A stretch of DNA of 5,378 nt, from NCBI GenBank assembly GCA_900752815.1, contig CAADWS010000055.1, positions 1-5,378 of the forward strand, given 5' to 3'. The notes beneath the pieces are model-generated. The model was not told where the DNA came from and ran no database searches. It saw only the letters and a program-made list of their open reading frames with translations. This document shows, one piece after another, positions 5,172-5,378 of the stretch. Position 1 is the first letter of the stretch. Each line of letters starts with the position of its first letter. Both the position numbers and the translations under genes were made by a program. The DNA comes from Bacteroidaceae bacterium (lineage in GTDB: Bacteria > Bacteroidota > Bacteroidia > Bacteroidales > Bacteroidaceae).

Positions 5172-5378
5172 TGCGTCTCTTATTAAGGAACGGTTCTGTG
5201 GCGGCGGCTTCCGTCGCCATGCGCACGGCCTCGTTCACTGTAGGTTCATAATTCTGCAACAGCCATTCGTCCAATTCCTCCTTGGCGAAATAGACCATTT
5301 TACCGCGCGGTTTGTAGTGCGGTATCTCCTTGCTCGATGTGAGCTTGTACAGCATACTTTCAGAAACCCCGATATACA
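5149..5378 (-). CDS. Excisionase/AlpA-type helix-turn-helix DNA-binding protein, N-terminus cut by the window edge
   Basis: An ATG at 5355 would give 68 residues, but the frame stays open to the window edge. It adds YIGVSES before that Met, so the visible part is 75 codons plus a partial one. Together YIGVSESMLYKLTSSKEIPH, a basic turn (YKPRGK), VYFAKEELDEWL form the classic winged helix-turn-helix of the HTH_17/excisionase family, with YIGVSESMLYKL as the helix-turn-helix core. Starting at 5355 would break the first helix, so the true start is outside the window, probably a few codons to tens of codons upstream. The C-terminal tail is basic (NKRRNGKRKKD). Such proteins bend DNA at attachment sites or regulate excision operons. 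It is translationally linked to the ATPase by a 23-bp overlap. Whether it is a recombination directionality factor or only a regulator cannot be decided here. Confidence 0.83.
   Translation of the reverse strand, partial: YIGVSESMLYKLTSSKEIPHYKPRGKMVYFAKEELDEWLLQNYEPTVNEAVRMATEAAATEPFLNKRRNGKRKKD

Noticed and set aside
5149..5355. Complete 68-residue helix-turn-helix protein starting at 5355
   Set aside because: The open frame continues to the window edge, and the residues before that Met (YIGVSES) complete the first helix of the helix-turn-helix, so the gene is truncated at its 5' end.

Overview
The window reads as an internal segment of an integrative and conjugative element (conjugative transposon) of a Bacteroidota host, most likely a gut Bacteroidales. 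The evidence is a run of proteins typical of Bacteroidales conjugation systems (two DUF4134/TraE-like small membrane proteins, a DUF4133/TraF protein and the N-terminal part of a TraG/VirB4-class ATPase). These sit next to a RepA-like ATPase and a stand-alone toprim primase of the kind carried by Bacteroides mobile elements. Most start codons lack a strong Shine-Dalgarno sequence and follow A-rich leaders, as is common in this phylum. All recognised genes are on the minus strand, so transcription runs from the high-coordinate end to the low-coordinate end.

In transcription order, the first block (5378 to about 3080) is a DNA-processing module. It holds an excisionase-type helix-turn-helix protein cut by the window edge, a 366-residue RepA/RecA-fold ATPase overlapping it by 23 bp, and a 295-residue CHC2-like/toprim primase. 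A 103-bp AT-rich gap with repeated ACTAAA motifs lies before the primase. The module ends at a clear intrinsic terminator (3027-3054).

After an AT-rich leader (2836-3026) with a 12-13 bp direct repeat comes the transfer block. It encodes a single-pass membrane protein with an acidic tail (starting at 2835, not at the longer upstream ATG), two tandem DUF4134 proteins, TraF, and then TraG. TraG is open from 1205 to the window start: 401 complete codons are visible and the Walker A region lies outside. A 16-bp RNA-type hairpin with a 3-nt loop sits in the traF-traG gap.

Inferred function: the first block would handle excision and/or replication of the circular or single-stranded form of the element. 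The second begins the mating-pair-formation (type IV secretion) operon, with pilin-like and VirB3-like membrane subunits followed by the VirB4-class motor. No integrase, relaxase, antibiotic-resistance gene, tRNA, CRISPR array or insertion sequence is visible. The most interesting items are non-coding: the hairpin before traG, the matched ATACTAAA repeats before both blocks, and the terminator that insulates them. I see no evidence for an entirely new system.
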